Shown: positions 32,749 to 41,686 of the stretch, one piece after another
Numbering within the stretch: position 1 is the stretch's first letter
Layout of the letters: every line of letters starts with the position of its first letter
Source: AWTP1-9 sp035703165
Lineage (GTDB): Bacteria; Bacteroidota; Bacteroidia; Chitinophagales; Chitinophagaceae
NCBI GenBank assembly: GCA_035703165.1
Contig: DASSYR010000025.1
Span: forward strand, 1 to 64,000
Direction: 5' to 3'
DNA: 64,000 nucleotides
Notes under the pieces: generated by a model
What the model was told of the DNA's origin: nothing
Seen by the model: the letters and a program-made list of their open reading frames with translations, nothing else
The model's database searches: none
Program-made: the position numbers and the translations under genes

Positions 32749-33801
32749 ATGCAATTTACGGCCACACAAATAGCTATTTTGGTAAAAGGTAAGATAGTGG
32801 GTAATCCGGATGTAGTTGTGAATTCATTCGGAAAAATTGAGGAGGCTAAGGCCGGGCAATTGGCTTTTTTGGCTAATCCCAAGTATGAGGAATACTTATA
32901 CACTACAAAAGCTTCTGTTTTATTAATTAACGAGGCTCAGGAACTTCGTGAGGAAATTGCTCTTACTTTAATTAAGGTTCCTGATGCTTATTCAGCTTTT
33001 GCTACTTTATTAAGCAAGTACCAAGAGTTAATGACTCAGCAATTAAGTGGCATTCAGGATCCAAGTTATGTTGCTAAAACAGCTAAGTTGGGCCAAAATG
33101 TTTTTATCGGGGCCTTTTCCTATATTAACGAAAATGCGGTACTTGGTAATAATGTTAAAATTTTCCCGCATGTATATATCGGTAAGAACGTTACCATTGC
33201 CGATAATTCAATCCTACATCCGGGTGTAAAAATTTATCATGATTGCATTATTGGTAAAAGTGTAATTATTCATGCGGGGAGTGTTATTGGTGGAGATGGT
33301 TTTGGTTTTGCTCCACAGGCTGATGGAAGTTATAAAAAGGTTCCACAAATTGGTAATGTTGTTATTGAAGACAATGTAGAAATAGGTTCTAATGCTACTA
33401 TAGACCGTGCTACAATGGGATCAACCATTATTCGTTCCGGAGCTAAGTTGGATAATCTCATACAAATAGCGCATAATGTAGAAGTGGGTAATAATACAGT
33501 AATAGCAGCACAAGCAGGAATTAGTGGAAGTACCAAAGTAGGCAATAATGTAATGATTGGCGGGCAAGCGGGTGTGGTGGGACATATTCAAATTGCTGAT
33601 GGTACTAAGATTAATGCTCAAAGCGGTGTATCAAAATCAGTAAAAAATCCCAATACTGCTTTAACCGGAAGCCCGGCATACGATTATACATCTATGTTAC
33701 GTAGCCAGGCCATTTTCAGAAACCTTCCCGAATTGGAAAAAAGAATTATGGAACTGGAAAACCTGGTAAAACAATTGATAGCTGAAAAAGCCAGTCTTTA
33801 G
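32749..33801 (+). CDS. lpxD: UDP-3-O-(3-hydroxyacyl)glucosamine N-acyltransferase LpxD
   Basis: Third step of lipid A synthesis: N-acylates UDP-3-O-acyl-glucosamine. 350 residues: an N-terminal uridine-binding domain (MQFTATQIAILVKGKIVGNPDVVVNSFGKIEEAKAGQLAFLANPKY), the hexapeptide beta-helix from about 105 to 300 with HAGSVIGGDGFGFAP and the catalytic-region HNVEVGNNTVIAAQAG, and a C-terminal helix. Normal length. It follows the HD-domain gene but is 22 kb from lpxC-fabZ and lpxA, which are usually next to it in this phylum. Confidence 0.96.
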   Translation: MQFTATQIAILVKGKIVGNPDVVVNSFGKIEEAKAGQLAFLANPKYEEYLYTTKASVLLINEAQELREEIALTLIKVPDAYSAFATLLSKYQELMTQQLSGIQDPSYVAKTAKLGQNVFIGAFSYINENAVLGNNVKIFPHVYIGKNVTIADNSILHPGVKIYHDCIIGKSVIIHAGSVIGGDGFGFAPQADGSYKKVPQIGNVVIEDNVEIGSNATIDRATMGSTIIRSGAKLDNLIQIAHNVEVGNNTVIAAQAGISGSTKVGNNVMIGGQAGVVGHIQIADGTKINAQSGVSKSVKNPNTALTGSPAYDYTSMLRSQAIFRNLPELEKRIMELENLVKQLIAEKASL

Positions 33802-33843
33802 TTTTTTTTCATTTACACTTTTATATTTTCAAGCCAATTTATA

Positions 33844-34980
33844 TCACATCAACTTATACAATTTTCCCGGTAACTGGGTAATGATTCCCTGTAATTCCAG
33901 GTTTAATATGGCTGCAGCTACATGGCTGCTGCTTAACCCGCTTTTTAAATACAATTCATCAATGTGAATCGGGGAATGTTCTTTAATAATTTTGTAGATG
34001 ATTTCTTCATCAGGAGTTAATTGAATAAAAAGTTCTCTTTGTGGTTTGGGCTTTATTTTTTTCTTATCCTGCCATTGCATTTGTTCTATTACATCTTGTC
34101 CATGGGTAATGAGCATAGCTTTATTATTTTTAATTAAAAAGTTACAACCCTCGCTTTTGCCATCCGTTATTTTGCCCGGAATCGCAAAAACATCTTTGTT
34201 ATAACTGTTGGCAAGTTCAGCAGTAATCATACTACCTCCCTTGATATTGGTTTCAATAACAATGGTAGCATCAGCCATACCTGCAACAATGCGGTTTCGT
34301 TTGGGAAAGTTTTGTTTATCAGGTTTGGTGTTGCTAATAAATTCCGTCAATAATCCCCCCTGCTCCACCATTTCTTTTGCCATAGAGGTGTGTGATGAAG
34401 GATAGATTCTATCCAGGCTATGTGCTAAAACCCCTACTGTTTTTAAGTGGCTCTTCATGGCTAATTTATGGGCAATGGAATCCACACCATAAGCTAATCC
34501 GCTAACAATAAGAATATCATGATTCGCAAATTCGTCAATCAGTTTTTCAGTTACTAATTTGCCATACTCAGTATTGTTTCTGGTACCAACAATACTAACA
34601 ATTTTCTCAGCATTTAAGTTGGCATTACCACGATAGTAAAGAAGCGTTGGGGCATCGTAACAGTTTAACAGGCGTTTAGGATATTTTTCTTCACCAATAA
34701 TAAGTGTTTCAATTTTATATTTCTCAATAAAAATTAATTCTTCCTCCGCTCGTTTAAAATTGGAAAACTCCTTAATACTTTTTGCCCTGACCGATCCAAT
34801 TCCCGGAATTTTATCTAGTTCGCCCTTCCTTGCTTCAAATATTTTTTGTGCATCATTGCCGTAGGCCTGCAGCAATAATTTAGCATGTACGTCTCCTATG
34901 TTAGGAACAAGTGTAAGGGCTATATGGTATAACAGGTTCAAATGGTTTAGATGATTTGATGGTTTAAAATTTGTATTCAC
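33844..34980 (-). CDS. dprA: DNA-processing protein DprA
   Basis: Loads RecA on incoming single-stranded DNA during natural transformation. 378 residues: an N-terminal HhH/SAM-like domain (LVPNIGDVHAKLLLQAYGND ... IPGIGSVRAKSIKEF), the Rossmann-like SMF domain (YPKRLLNCYDAPTLLYYRGN, VGTRNNTEYGKLV, VSGLAYGVDSIAHKLAM, GVLAHSLDRIYPSSH, FPKRNRIVAGM, GGSMITAELANSYNKDVFAIPG), and a C-terminal winged helix (DEEIIYKIIKEHSPIHIDEL). The start at 34980 is GTG; there is no in-frame ATG nearby, and a TTG 13 codons later is an alternative. Confidence 0.94.
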   Translation of the reverse strand: MNTNFKPSNHLNHLNLLYHIALTLVPNIGDVHAKLLLQAYGNDAQKIFEARKGELDKIPGIGSVRAKSIKEFSNFKRAEEELIFIEKYKIETLIIGEEKYPKRLLNCYDAPTLLYYRGNANLNAEKIVSIVGTRNNTEYGKLVTEKLIDEFANHDILIVSGLAYGVDSIAHKLAMKSHLKTVGVLAHSLDRIYPSSHTSMAKEMVEQGGLLTEFISNTKPDKQNFPKRNRIVAGMADATIVIETNIKGGSMITAELANSYNKDVFAIPGKITDGKSEGCNFLIKNNKAMLITHGQDVIEQMQWQDKKKIKPKPQRELFIQLTPDEEIIYKIIKEHSPIHIDELYLKSGLSSSHVAAAILNLELQGIITQLPGKLYKLM

Positions 34981-35106
34981 TACTGAATACCAATGTTAAA
35001 AGTTGAGTACTTATTGATGATTAAGTAAAGTCATCAGTCAATAATCAACACTTGCTTTAAAGTTCGGAAAAACTTATGACTTGCAATTTATGGTGCGAAC
35101 TTATTA

Positions 35107-37023
35107 TTACAAGTCAATAACTGTCAGCTCGGTTCTTCTATTTTGTGCTCTTCCCGCTTCTGTTTTATTATCAGCAACCGGTACGGTGGAGCCCTTACCT
35201 TCCCACTTTAGTCTTTCAATACGAATGCCTTTATAGAGCAGGTAATTGATCACAGCTTTCGCTCTTTTATCAGACAAAGTGAGATTGTCTTGTGGTTTTC
35301 CAATACTATCTGTATGTCCGCCAATAAGAATTTTAAGGTTGGGATTGTCTTTCATTAATTGCACCACTTTGTCTAACTCAACTAAGGACTCTGGTTTTAA
35401 ATCAAATTGCTTCGTATCAAAGAAAATGTTTTTTAAAACAATGCTTGCGTTAAGCTCAATTGGTTGTAAAGCAATATTTTTAGTGTAAACAGAATCAACC
35501 GAATTGTTACTCAGTGAAAAATTATCTGAATAAAACAGATAGCCTCTGTGGTTAACATTAAAAGCATAATCTTTTCCTACAGGAAGAGTAATTAAATAAT
35601 TCCCGTTTTCATCCGTTTGCAGTTTAGAAATTGTTTGCCCGCTTTTTAGATCCAGTAATTCAACAGTAGAAGGTAAGCTTTGTTTTGTTTTTTTATCAAA
35701 TACATTTCCTTTAACCCAAAAGGTTTTGTTAGGACGAATATCTTTTCTGAGTTCAAATGAATAAATATCAAGATTGCCTTTTGTATCCGGTAAATCTCCG
35801 CTGTAGTAAGCAGTCTTACCGTCGGATGTAATTACTAATGTTCCTTCGTCGCCAATGGTATTAATCGGATAACCTAAGTTTTCCGGCTTTCCCCAGTGAC
35901 CGGAGGAGTCTTTTCTAACTACAAATAGATCACTACCACCATAGCCGGGTAATTCATCCGAAGTAAAATACAATGTTTGATTGTCTGCGTGGATAAACGG
36001 GCAGCTTTCATTACCTACAGTATTTATACCCGGACCAAGGTTAACAGGATTTCTCCAATTACCATCGGGTAATCGTTCACTCACCCAAATATCACTTCCA
36101 CCCAAGCCGCTGGGATCGCGGGCCGTAAAATAAAGAAATCGTTTATCGGGTGACAAACAAGGTTGGGATTCCCAAAATTCAGTATTTATGGGTTCATCAA
36201 AATTCAAGGGTTCGCTCCAGCCTTTTGGGGTTTGTGTTGAATAATACAAATCGCAACTTCCATTACCTCCGGGGAAATTACATCCTGTAAATACCAGCAT
36301 CTTTCCGTCTTGCGAAATATTTTGAGCGCCTTCGTTTAAGTTGGTGTTAATGTTACCCGATAACGGAATCGCCTTGCTCCATTGATTATTTTTTTTAGTC
36401 GAAACAAAAAAGTCTTCATTTATTCCTTTAACCCGTCTCGTAAAAATTAATTCATTAGCATCAATTGTGAGAGACGGGAAATATTCTGATTCAGAGGTAT
36501 TAATGCTATCCCCTAAATTTTGAAGTTGAAAAACATAATCGTTATTAGAGTGTGTTTTGCTATAATCAATAGCAAATTCATAACAACGTTTGCGATAGGA
36601 AGCAGCTCTGCGGGAACGATCATTTATTTGTGCGTTATTTAAAAAGGTATTAACAGCATTTAATGCCTTTTGAAAAGCGCCGGTGCCGGCTAACGAAATG
36701 GAATAGGGTAAAAAGAAATCGGAAAAATAAACCGAATCAATTTTTAAAGCTGTTTCAAAAGATGTTACGGAAGAAGTATAATTTTTTAAATCTGCATAAG
36801 CCCCTGCTTTAGATAACCACGCATCCAAAAACGAAGGATCTATGGCAATAGCTTCGTCAAATAATTGAATGGCATATTTATAATTACCATTTTGTGATAA
36901 TTCGTTTAGTGCCTTGGAGTAAAGGGAGGAGGCTTTTGGACTTATCTTGGCAGGATTATAACCTTGTGAGTAGGCAGTGGAAAATAAAAAACAAAAAATA
37001 AAAATGCGAAAAAGTATTTGCAT
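35107..37023 (-). CDS. OmpA-family protein with TPR, PD40 propeller and carboxypeptidase-regulatory domains (PorE-like)
   Basis: 638-residue periplasmic/outer-membrane-associated protein with a type I signal peptide (cleavage near residue 20, ...STAYSQ). Then: TPR repeats (about 30-150), five WD40-like PD40 blades, seen as SLTIDANELIFTRR, NISQDGKMLVFTGC, CLSPDKRFLYFTAR, FIHADNQTLYFTSD and VITSDGKTAYYSGD, a carboxypeptidase-regulatory-like domain (about 435-510), and a C-terminal OmpA peptidoglycan-binding domain (ILIGGHTDSIGKPQDNLTLSDKRAKAVI). This order is that of PorE of the type IX secretion machinery, except that PorE is a lipoprotein and no lipobox Cys is seen here. Paralogues exist in this phylum, so PorE identity is not proven. 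Confidence 0.85.
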   Translation of the reverse strand: MQILFRIFIFCFLFSTAYSQGYNPAKISPKASSLYSKALNELSQNGNYKYAIQLFDEAIAIDPSFLDAWLSKAGAYADLKNYTSSVTSFETALKIDSVYFSDFFLPYSISLAGTGAFQKALNAVNTFLNNAQINDRSRRAASYRKRCYEFAIDYSKTHSNNDYVFQLQNLGDSINTSESEYFPSLTIDANELIFTRRVKGINEDFFVSTKKNNQWSKAIPLSGNINTNLNEGAQNISQDGKMLVFTGCNFPGGNGSCDLYYSTQTPKGWSEPLNFDEPINTEFWESQPCLSPDKRFLYFTARDPSGLGGSDIWVSERLPDGNWRNPVNLGPGINTVGNESCPFIHADNQTLYFTSDELPGYGGSDLFVVRKDSSGHWGKPENLGYPINTIGDEGTLVITSDGKTAYYSGDLPDTKGNLDIYSFELRKDIRPNKTFWVKGNVFDKKTKQSLPSTVELLDLKSGQTISKLQTDENGNYLITLPVGKDYAFNVNHRGYLFYSDNFSLSNNSVDSVYTKNIALQPIELNASIVLKNIFFDTKQFDLKPESLVELDKVVQLMKDNPNLKILIGGHTDSIGKPQDNLTLSDKRAKAVINYLLYKGIRIERLKWEGKGSTVPVADNKTEAGRAQNRRTELTVIDL

Positions 37024-37091
37024 TGGTTTGGCTTATGAAATATAAAACGAATCTAATGGAAATTTATTCCTTTAAAAGTTAAAATCTTTAA

Positions 37092-37775
37092 CTATGGCAC
37101 ATGAATATATTTGTGTATTTGCAAGCTTAATTCCCATTGCGGGTGAGTTTTGATATAGTCAATGATAAGAGGAGTCATTTCGGTTGCCTTGTCCCATTCC
37201 GGCTGAAGATATAATTTGCAGTCGGGAGAAACTTTACCTTCGTATTCTTCAGCCCAAATAAAGTCGTGTTTATTAAAGATGACTACTTTCAACTCATTGG
37301 CTTTAAGACAAATTTCATCAAGTGGCTTTTTAAATTTTTTTGGGGATAAACAAATCCAATCCCATTCCCCGCTTATTGGGTAAGAGCCAGACGTTTCAAT
37401 GTTCGTTTTAAAACCTTCGGCACGCAGAGCCTGGGTTAAAGTATCTAAATCATGCATGAGCGGTTCTCCACCGGTGATAACAACAATGGGGGAAGTGGCC
37501 AATAACCGATAACTGTTGGTTAAAACTTCGTTATTCGATTTTTTTTGTTTAATATTCTTTGTTTCTTCTTTTGCCTTATTAACAATTTCCTCAACACTAA
37601 ACTTTGGATGTTTACCTGCGTCCCAACTTTCTTTTACGTCACACCATACACACCCTACATCACACCCACCCAGCCGAATAAAATATGCAGCTTTACCCTG
37701 GTGATATCCTTCACCTTGTATTGTATAAAAAGATTCCATCACGGGAAGTGATTGGGTAATTGTATTTTTCATCAT
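37092..37775 (-). CDS. queE: 7-carboxy-7-deazaguanine synthase QueE
   Basis: Radical-SAM enzyme that makes CDG in queuosine synthesis. 227 residues from ATG 37775; ATG 37772 is equally possible. The iron-sulfur motif is GGCDVGCVWCDVKESWD (Cys spacing C-x3-C-x2-C), with ESFYTIQGEGYHQGKAAYFIRL before it and VITGGEPLMHDLDTLTQAL after. An upstream ATG at 37838 would add 21 residues without similarity. A TACCTTTG -7 element ends three bases before ATG 37775, so the mRNA is probably leaderless. It follows folD on the same strand. Confidence 0.93.
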   Translation of the reverse strand: MMKNTITQSLPVMESFYTIQGEGYHQGKAAYFIRLGGCDVGCVWCDVKESWDAGKHPKFSVEEIVNKAKEETKNIKQKKSNNEVLTNSYRLLATSPIVVITGGEPLMHDLDTLTQALRAEGFKTNIETSGSYPISGEWDWICLSPKKFKKPLDEICLKANELKVVIFNKHDFIWAEEYEGKVSPDCKLYLQPEWDKATEMTPLIIDYIKTHPQWELSLQIHKYIHVP

Positions 37776-37778
37776 TTG

Positions 37779-37786
37779 CAAAGGTA
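37779..37786 (-). promoter_or_regulatory. -7 element (TACCTTTG) of queE
   Basis: Exact TAnnTTTG on the minus strand, three bases before ATG 37775. It lies within the N-terminal extension of the longer queE frame, arguing against that longer start. Confidence 0.6.
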
Positions 37787-37845
37787 AAAATTTGCAAGGG
37801 TAGTGCCCTGTTGAGCAGTTATCAAAAAGCTTAAACAAATTCCTG

Positions 37846-38733
37846 TCAGTTCCATTTTTTTTGTCGCATCATGTAAGCATTATAGGTATTCATCATTAAT
37901 CCCGCAATGGTCATAAGTCCCACACCTCCGGGCACGGGCGTTATAAAGCTGCATTTAGGAGCCACTTCATCAAAAGCAACATCTCCTTTAAGGGAGAATC
38001 CGCTTTTCTTTGTCGCATCCGGCACACGGGTAATACCCACATCAATTATTATTGCCCCTTCTTTTACCATGTCAGCTTTTACAAACTCCGGTTTGCCAAG
38101 TGCCGCAACAAGCAAATCGGCCTGTAAGCAAATTTCCTTTAGGTTTTTTGTTGCCGAATGGCAAGTGGTAACAGTACAATTGCCGGGGTAGCTGTTACGG
38201 CTTAATAGAATACTCATGGGCTTGCCCACAATATTACTCCTTCCAATTACCACTGCGTGCAAGCCCTTGGTTTCAATTTTGTAATGCTCAAGCATTAATA
38301 GAATTCCATAAGGAGTTGCTGGTATAAAGGAAGGAAGACCCGCCACCATTCTACCCACCGTTACCGGATGAAATCCATCTACATCCTTATCAGGACTTAT
38401 CGTTTCAATTACCTTATCTTCGGAGATGTGTTTGGGTAAGGGCAACTGTACCAATATACCATCAATTGAATCGTCATTATTCAAGTCGGTAATAGTGTTC
38501 AATAATTCTTTTTCTGTAATTGTATCCGGAAATCTTTTTAAGGTAGATTCAAAACCAATTTCAGCACAGGTTTTTACTTTGCTGGCTACATATGTTTCGC
38601 TGGCACCATTGTTACCAACTAAAATTGCGGCTAAATGAGGAGTTCGTTTTCCCGAAGCCGTTAAAGCTGTTACCTTTTTCTTAATAGAATCTTTGATTGC
38701 CTGGGAAGTGAATTTACCATCTAAAATTTGCAT
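37846..38733 (-). CDS. folD: Bifunctional methylenetetrahydrofolate dehydrogenase/cyclohydrolase FolD
   Basis: Interconverts 5,10-methylene-THF and 10-formyl-THF in one-carbon metabolism. 295 residues: the N-terminal catalytic domain with LAAILVGNNGASETYVASKVKTCAEIG and the active-site Lys region, DGILVQLPLPKH, DKDVDGFHPVTVGRM, then the NADP-binding domain with VVIGRSNIVGKPMSILL, CHSATKNL and the C-terminal FITPVPGGVGLMTIAGLM. Normal length. A TAATTTTG -7 element ends four bases before the ATG. The gene is divergent from the 38808 operon. Confidence 0.96.
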   Translation of the reverse strand: MQILDGKFTSQAIKDSIKKKVTALTASGKRTPHLAAILVGNNGASETYVASKVKTCAEIGFESTLKRFPDTITEKELLNTITDLNNDDSIDGILVQLPLPKHISEDKVIETISPDKDVDGFHPVTVGRMVAGLPSFIPATPYGILLMLEHYKIETKGLHAVVIGRSNIVGKPMSILLSRNSYPGNCTVTTCHSATKNLKEICLQADLLVAALGKPEFVKADMVKEGAIIIDVGITRVPDATKKSGFSLKGDVAFDEVAPKCSFITPVPGGVGLMTIAGLMMNTYNAYMMRQKKWN

Positions 38734-38737
38734 AATG

Positions 38738-38745
38738 CAAAATTA
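38738..38745 (-). promoter_or_regulatory. -7 element (TAATTTTG) of folD
   Basis: Exact TAnnTTTG on the minus strand, four bases before the ATG at 38733; no clear -33. Confidence 0.5.
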
Positions 38746-38762
38746 AATGTGCAATTCCTTTT

Positions 38763-38791
38763 TTTGTAATAAATTTTAACCCTTATCTTTC
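38763..38791 (+). promoter_or_regulatory. Promoter of the 38808-41686 operon (TTTG - 17 bp - TATCTTTC)
   Basis: The -33 TTTG at 38763-38766 and a -7 TATCTTTC at 38784-38791 (one mismatch) are separated by 17 bases. The leader to the TTG start at 38808 would be about ten bases. Confidence 0.55.
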
Positions 38792-38807
38792 CATTAAAAC
38801 GAACTGA

Positions 38808-39644
38808 TTGAGAGAATACTTGTCATTTGCCTTGTTCATTATTTTTTTTAACGCAGAAGCTCAAAAAATCCGTCAACCCGTAGCCGCCGGTTATATAGGA
38901 TTGGGAGCTTATAGCAAAAATTTTTCAGACGGATATTCCTTTACACAAAACCAGGCCGCATTAGCAAATGTTAAATCTGCCTCGGCTACGGTATATACTG
39001 AAAAAAGATTCTTAATTCAGGAACTCAGTTTGTACTCTGCATCAATTGTATTACCAACTACAAGCGGAAATTTTGGAGTACAGGCAGATTATTTTGGGTT
39101 TAAAAATTTTAACGAAACTCAGTTCGGTCTGGCTTATGGCAGAGATTTAGGTAGCAAGGTGGATGTTGGTGTTAAATTTAATTATTATGGGGTACACATT
39201 CCAACTTATGGAAGCGCTTCAACCTTTACCGCGGAGGCAGGTATTTTGCTACATCTTACTGAAAAAATTCATGCAGGCATACACATTTTTAACCCCGCTG
39301 GGGGTAAACTTGGTAAAAACCAGGAAGAAAAAATTGCTTCAGTTTATAAATTTGGATTGGGGTATGAAGTATCCGATATCTTTTTTATTAGTAGTGAAAT
39401 AAGCAAGCAGGAAGATCAACCCGTAAATGTAACCGTAGGATTTCAATACAATTTAATCAAACAGTTTTTAATAAGGGGAGGCATTGTTTCGGCTACGAAC
39501 AGCAGTTTTGCCGGAGTAGGAGTGGGCGTCAAACAATTACGGATAGATGTTGTTGCCAGTTACCATCCTCAATTGGGTTTTACACCCGGGTTACTGGTAT
39601 TGTTTGAATTTGGAAAAAGAAAAGAAAGTCTTCCTGGGGAATGA
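38808..39644 (+). CDS. Outer-membrane beta-barrel-like protein (PorV/PorQ-like style), unknown function
   Basis: 278-residue exported protein. N-terminal signal MREYLSFALFIIFFNAEAQ, then alternating beta-strands with aromatic residues (YIGLGAYSKNFSDGYSFTQNQAALANVKSASATVYTEKRF, FGVQADYFGFKNFNETQFGLAYGRDLGSKVDVGVKFNYYG, ... GLLVLFEFGKRK), typical of a barrel. The opening Gly-Ala-rich segment with an N..AL motif recalls FadL/PorV/PorQ-type proteins, but it is shorter and no assignment is certain. The start is TTG 38808: a TGA stop lies directly before it, so no upstream ATG is possible. It overlaps the following gene by four bases (ATGA), which indicates translational coupling. Confidence 0.8.
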   Translation: MREYLSFALFIIFFNAEAQKIRQPVAAGYIGLGAYSKNFSDGYSFTQNQAALANVKSASATVYTEKRFLIQELSLYSASIVLPTTSGNFGVQADYFGFKNFNETQFGLAYGRDLGSKVDVGVKFNYYGVHIPTYGSASTFTAEAGILLHLTEKIHAGIHIFNPAGGKLGKNQEEKIASVYKFGLGYEVSDIFFISSEISKQEDQPVNVTVGFQYNLIKQFLIRGGIVSATNSSFAGVGVGVKQLRIDVVASYHPQLGFTPGLLVLFEFGKRKESLPGE

Positions 39645-41686
39645 GGTGTTATCTTATCATATCGCTTTTTTTAGTTTCTTCGCTGGCATTAGCCCAATCA
39701 GTAGCTACCAATTCGGAACAACAGCTGGAAAATCAAACGGAAGTAAATGAGGTGGAAACAGAAGATGATTCTTACTCACAGGTATTAAGTGAGTTTAGAA
39801 AATACCCTCTTAATCTTAATACAGCAAGTGAGGATGAATTAAAAGAATTACATCTGTTAAGTACCTTGCAAATTCAAAACCTTATTCGTTATCGTAAGAT
39901 ATTAGGTCTTTTCCTCAATATTTACGAGTTACAGGCCATACCTACCTGGGATGTAGGAACAATTCAAAAAATATTACCGTACGTAACCGTAAAACAATCT
40001 GTAAATTTTGTACAACAAATAGGTAAACGTTTTCGAAACGGCAACCGGACTTTATTAGCAAGAATAACCTATGTGCCGGAAAAGGCGAAAGGATTTAATA
40101 ATAAAAATTCAGATAGTTCTGCCAGCTTTTATTCAGGAGGAAGAGAAAAGCTACTTGTGCGGTATAAATATCATTACAAAAATTTATTACAATATGGTTT
40201 ACTGGGCGAAAAAGATGCGGGAGAACAATTTTTTAAGGGTAATCAAAAGCAAGGATTTGATTTTTATTCTATACATCTGTTCGCAAGGAATCTGGGTGTT
40301 ATTAAAACATTGGCACTGGGTGATTTTACTGTAAATCTCGGACAGGGTTTGATTCAATGGCAAAGTTTGGCATTTAAAAAAAGCGCTGATGTACTAAATA
40401 TAAAAAGGCAGGCAGTTATTCTAAATCCCTATAATTCATCAGGCGAAAATAATTTTCATCGTGGAATAGGCGCTACATTTCAAAAAAATAAATGGGAAGC
40501 AACTTTTTTTATTTCATATAGAAAATTAGATGCCAACATAATTTTAGACACTACGCTAGGCAAGAATTTTGTTACTTTTTTTCTTACCTCAGGCTATCAT
40601 CGCACTGTTAGTGAGATAGCAGATAAAGGCGCTCTGAAACAATGGGCATCAGGAGGCAATATTACTTATAAAGATAGCAAATGGCGTGTAAGCGCTAATG
40701 CTATTCAGTATAATTTTGATGTGCCTGTTAAAAAAGGAAATCAGCCATATCAGAATTTTAATATAACAGGCAAAAACCTGGCAAACGTTAGTGTTGATTA
40801 TAGTTATACCTGGCGTAATGTTCATTTTTTTGGCGAAACTGCACAGGATAATAAATATCATGTTGCAACAGTTAATGGGCTGTTGGTGAGCATAGATCCG
40901 AAAGCTGATTTGGCGCTTTTGTACAGAAACATTTCAAAAAAATATCAGTCCTTAAATGCCAATGCTTTTACAGAGAATGTATTTCCTGAAAATGAGAAAG
41001 GTTTGTATGCCGGCTTTGCGCTTCGGCCTACCCCTGCAATAAGAATAGATGCTTATACGGACCTGTTTTCTTTTCCGTTTTTAAAATTTAGAGTAGATGC
41101 CCCTTCATCAGGAAAGGATTATCTTATTCAGTTATTATATAAACCCAATAAACAGGTAGAAATTTATACCCGTTACCGGAATGAGTCCAAGCAGGAGAAT
41201 TACAATTCGGATAATATGGTAACTTCAGCCATTAGTTTTACATCCAGGCAAAGTTGGCGTACACAGTTTTTTTATCAACTTGATTTAAACTTCAGTTTAC
41301 GCAGCCGTTTTGAAACTGTTCGGTACAATAAAAAGGACTTGCAAAAAGAGCAGGGCTTTCTTACTTTTTTTGATTTAATTTATAATTCCTTCAGCTCGCC
41401 TTTTTCCATAACAACCCGACTACAATATTTTGAAAATGAAGGCTATAATTCAAGGATTTATGCTTACGAAAATGATGTACTATACAGTTTTAGCATACCC
41501 GCTTTTGTTGATAAAGGCTGGAGAACTTATTTTATTGTACAATATAATTTCACTAAAAAGTTACAGGCATGGCTACGGGTAGCTCAAACAACTTATCGAG
41601 ACAAACTATTGATTGGTAGTGGTTTAGACGAGATAAAGGGCAATAGAAGAACAGAAATAAAAACCCAGATATTATATAGTTTTTAA
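39641..41686 (+). CDS. Helix-hairpin-helix protein with predicted outer-membrane beta-barrel, unknown function
   Basis: 681 residues. Signal peptide (MRCYLIISLFLVSSLALAQ), an acidic linker (residues 20-45), then two HhH motifs: YPLNLNTASEDELKELHLLSTLQIQNLIRYRKILG and FLNIYELQAIPTWDVGTIQKILPYVTV. From about residue 125 to the end (RNGNRTLLARITYV ... EIKTQILYSF) the sequence alternates like beta-strands, with a terminal Phe as in outer-membrane barrels. This pairs a DNA-binding-type motif with a barrel, as if it contacted DNA at the outer membrane. It overlaps the upstream gene by four bases. I do not know the family's function. Confidence 0.85.
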   Translation: MRCYLIISLFLVSSLALAQSVATNSEQQLENQTEVNEVETEDDSYSQVLSEFRKYPLNLNTASEDELKELHLLSTLQIQNLIRYRKILGLFLNIYELQAIPTWDVGTIQKILPYVTVKQSVNFVQQIGKRFRNGNRTLLARITYVPEKAKGFNNKNSDSSASFYSGGREKLLVRYKYHYKNLLQYGLLGEKDAGEQFFKGNQKQGFDFYSIHLFARNLGVIKTLALGDFTVNLGQGLIQWQSLAFKKSADVLNIKRQAVILNPYNSSGENNFHRGIGATFQKNKWEATFFISYRKLDANIILDTTLGKNFVTFFLTSGYHRTVSEIADKGALKQWASGGNITYKDSKWRVSANAIQYNFDVPVKKGNQPYQNFNITGKNLANVSVDYSYTWRNVHFFGETAQDNKYHVATVNGLLVSIDPKADLALLYRNISKKYQSLNANAFTENVFPENEKGLYAGFALRPTPAIRIDAYTDLFSFPFLKFRVDAPSSGKDYLIQLLYKPNKQVEIYTRYRNESKQENYNSDNMVTSAISFTSRQSWRTQFFYQLDLNFSLRSRFETVRYNKKDLQKEQGFLTFFDLIYNSFSSPFSITTRLQYFENEGYNSRIYAYENDVLYSFSIPAFVDKGWRTYFIVQYNFTKKLQAWLRVAQTTYRDKLLIGSGLDEIKGNRRTEIKTQILYSF

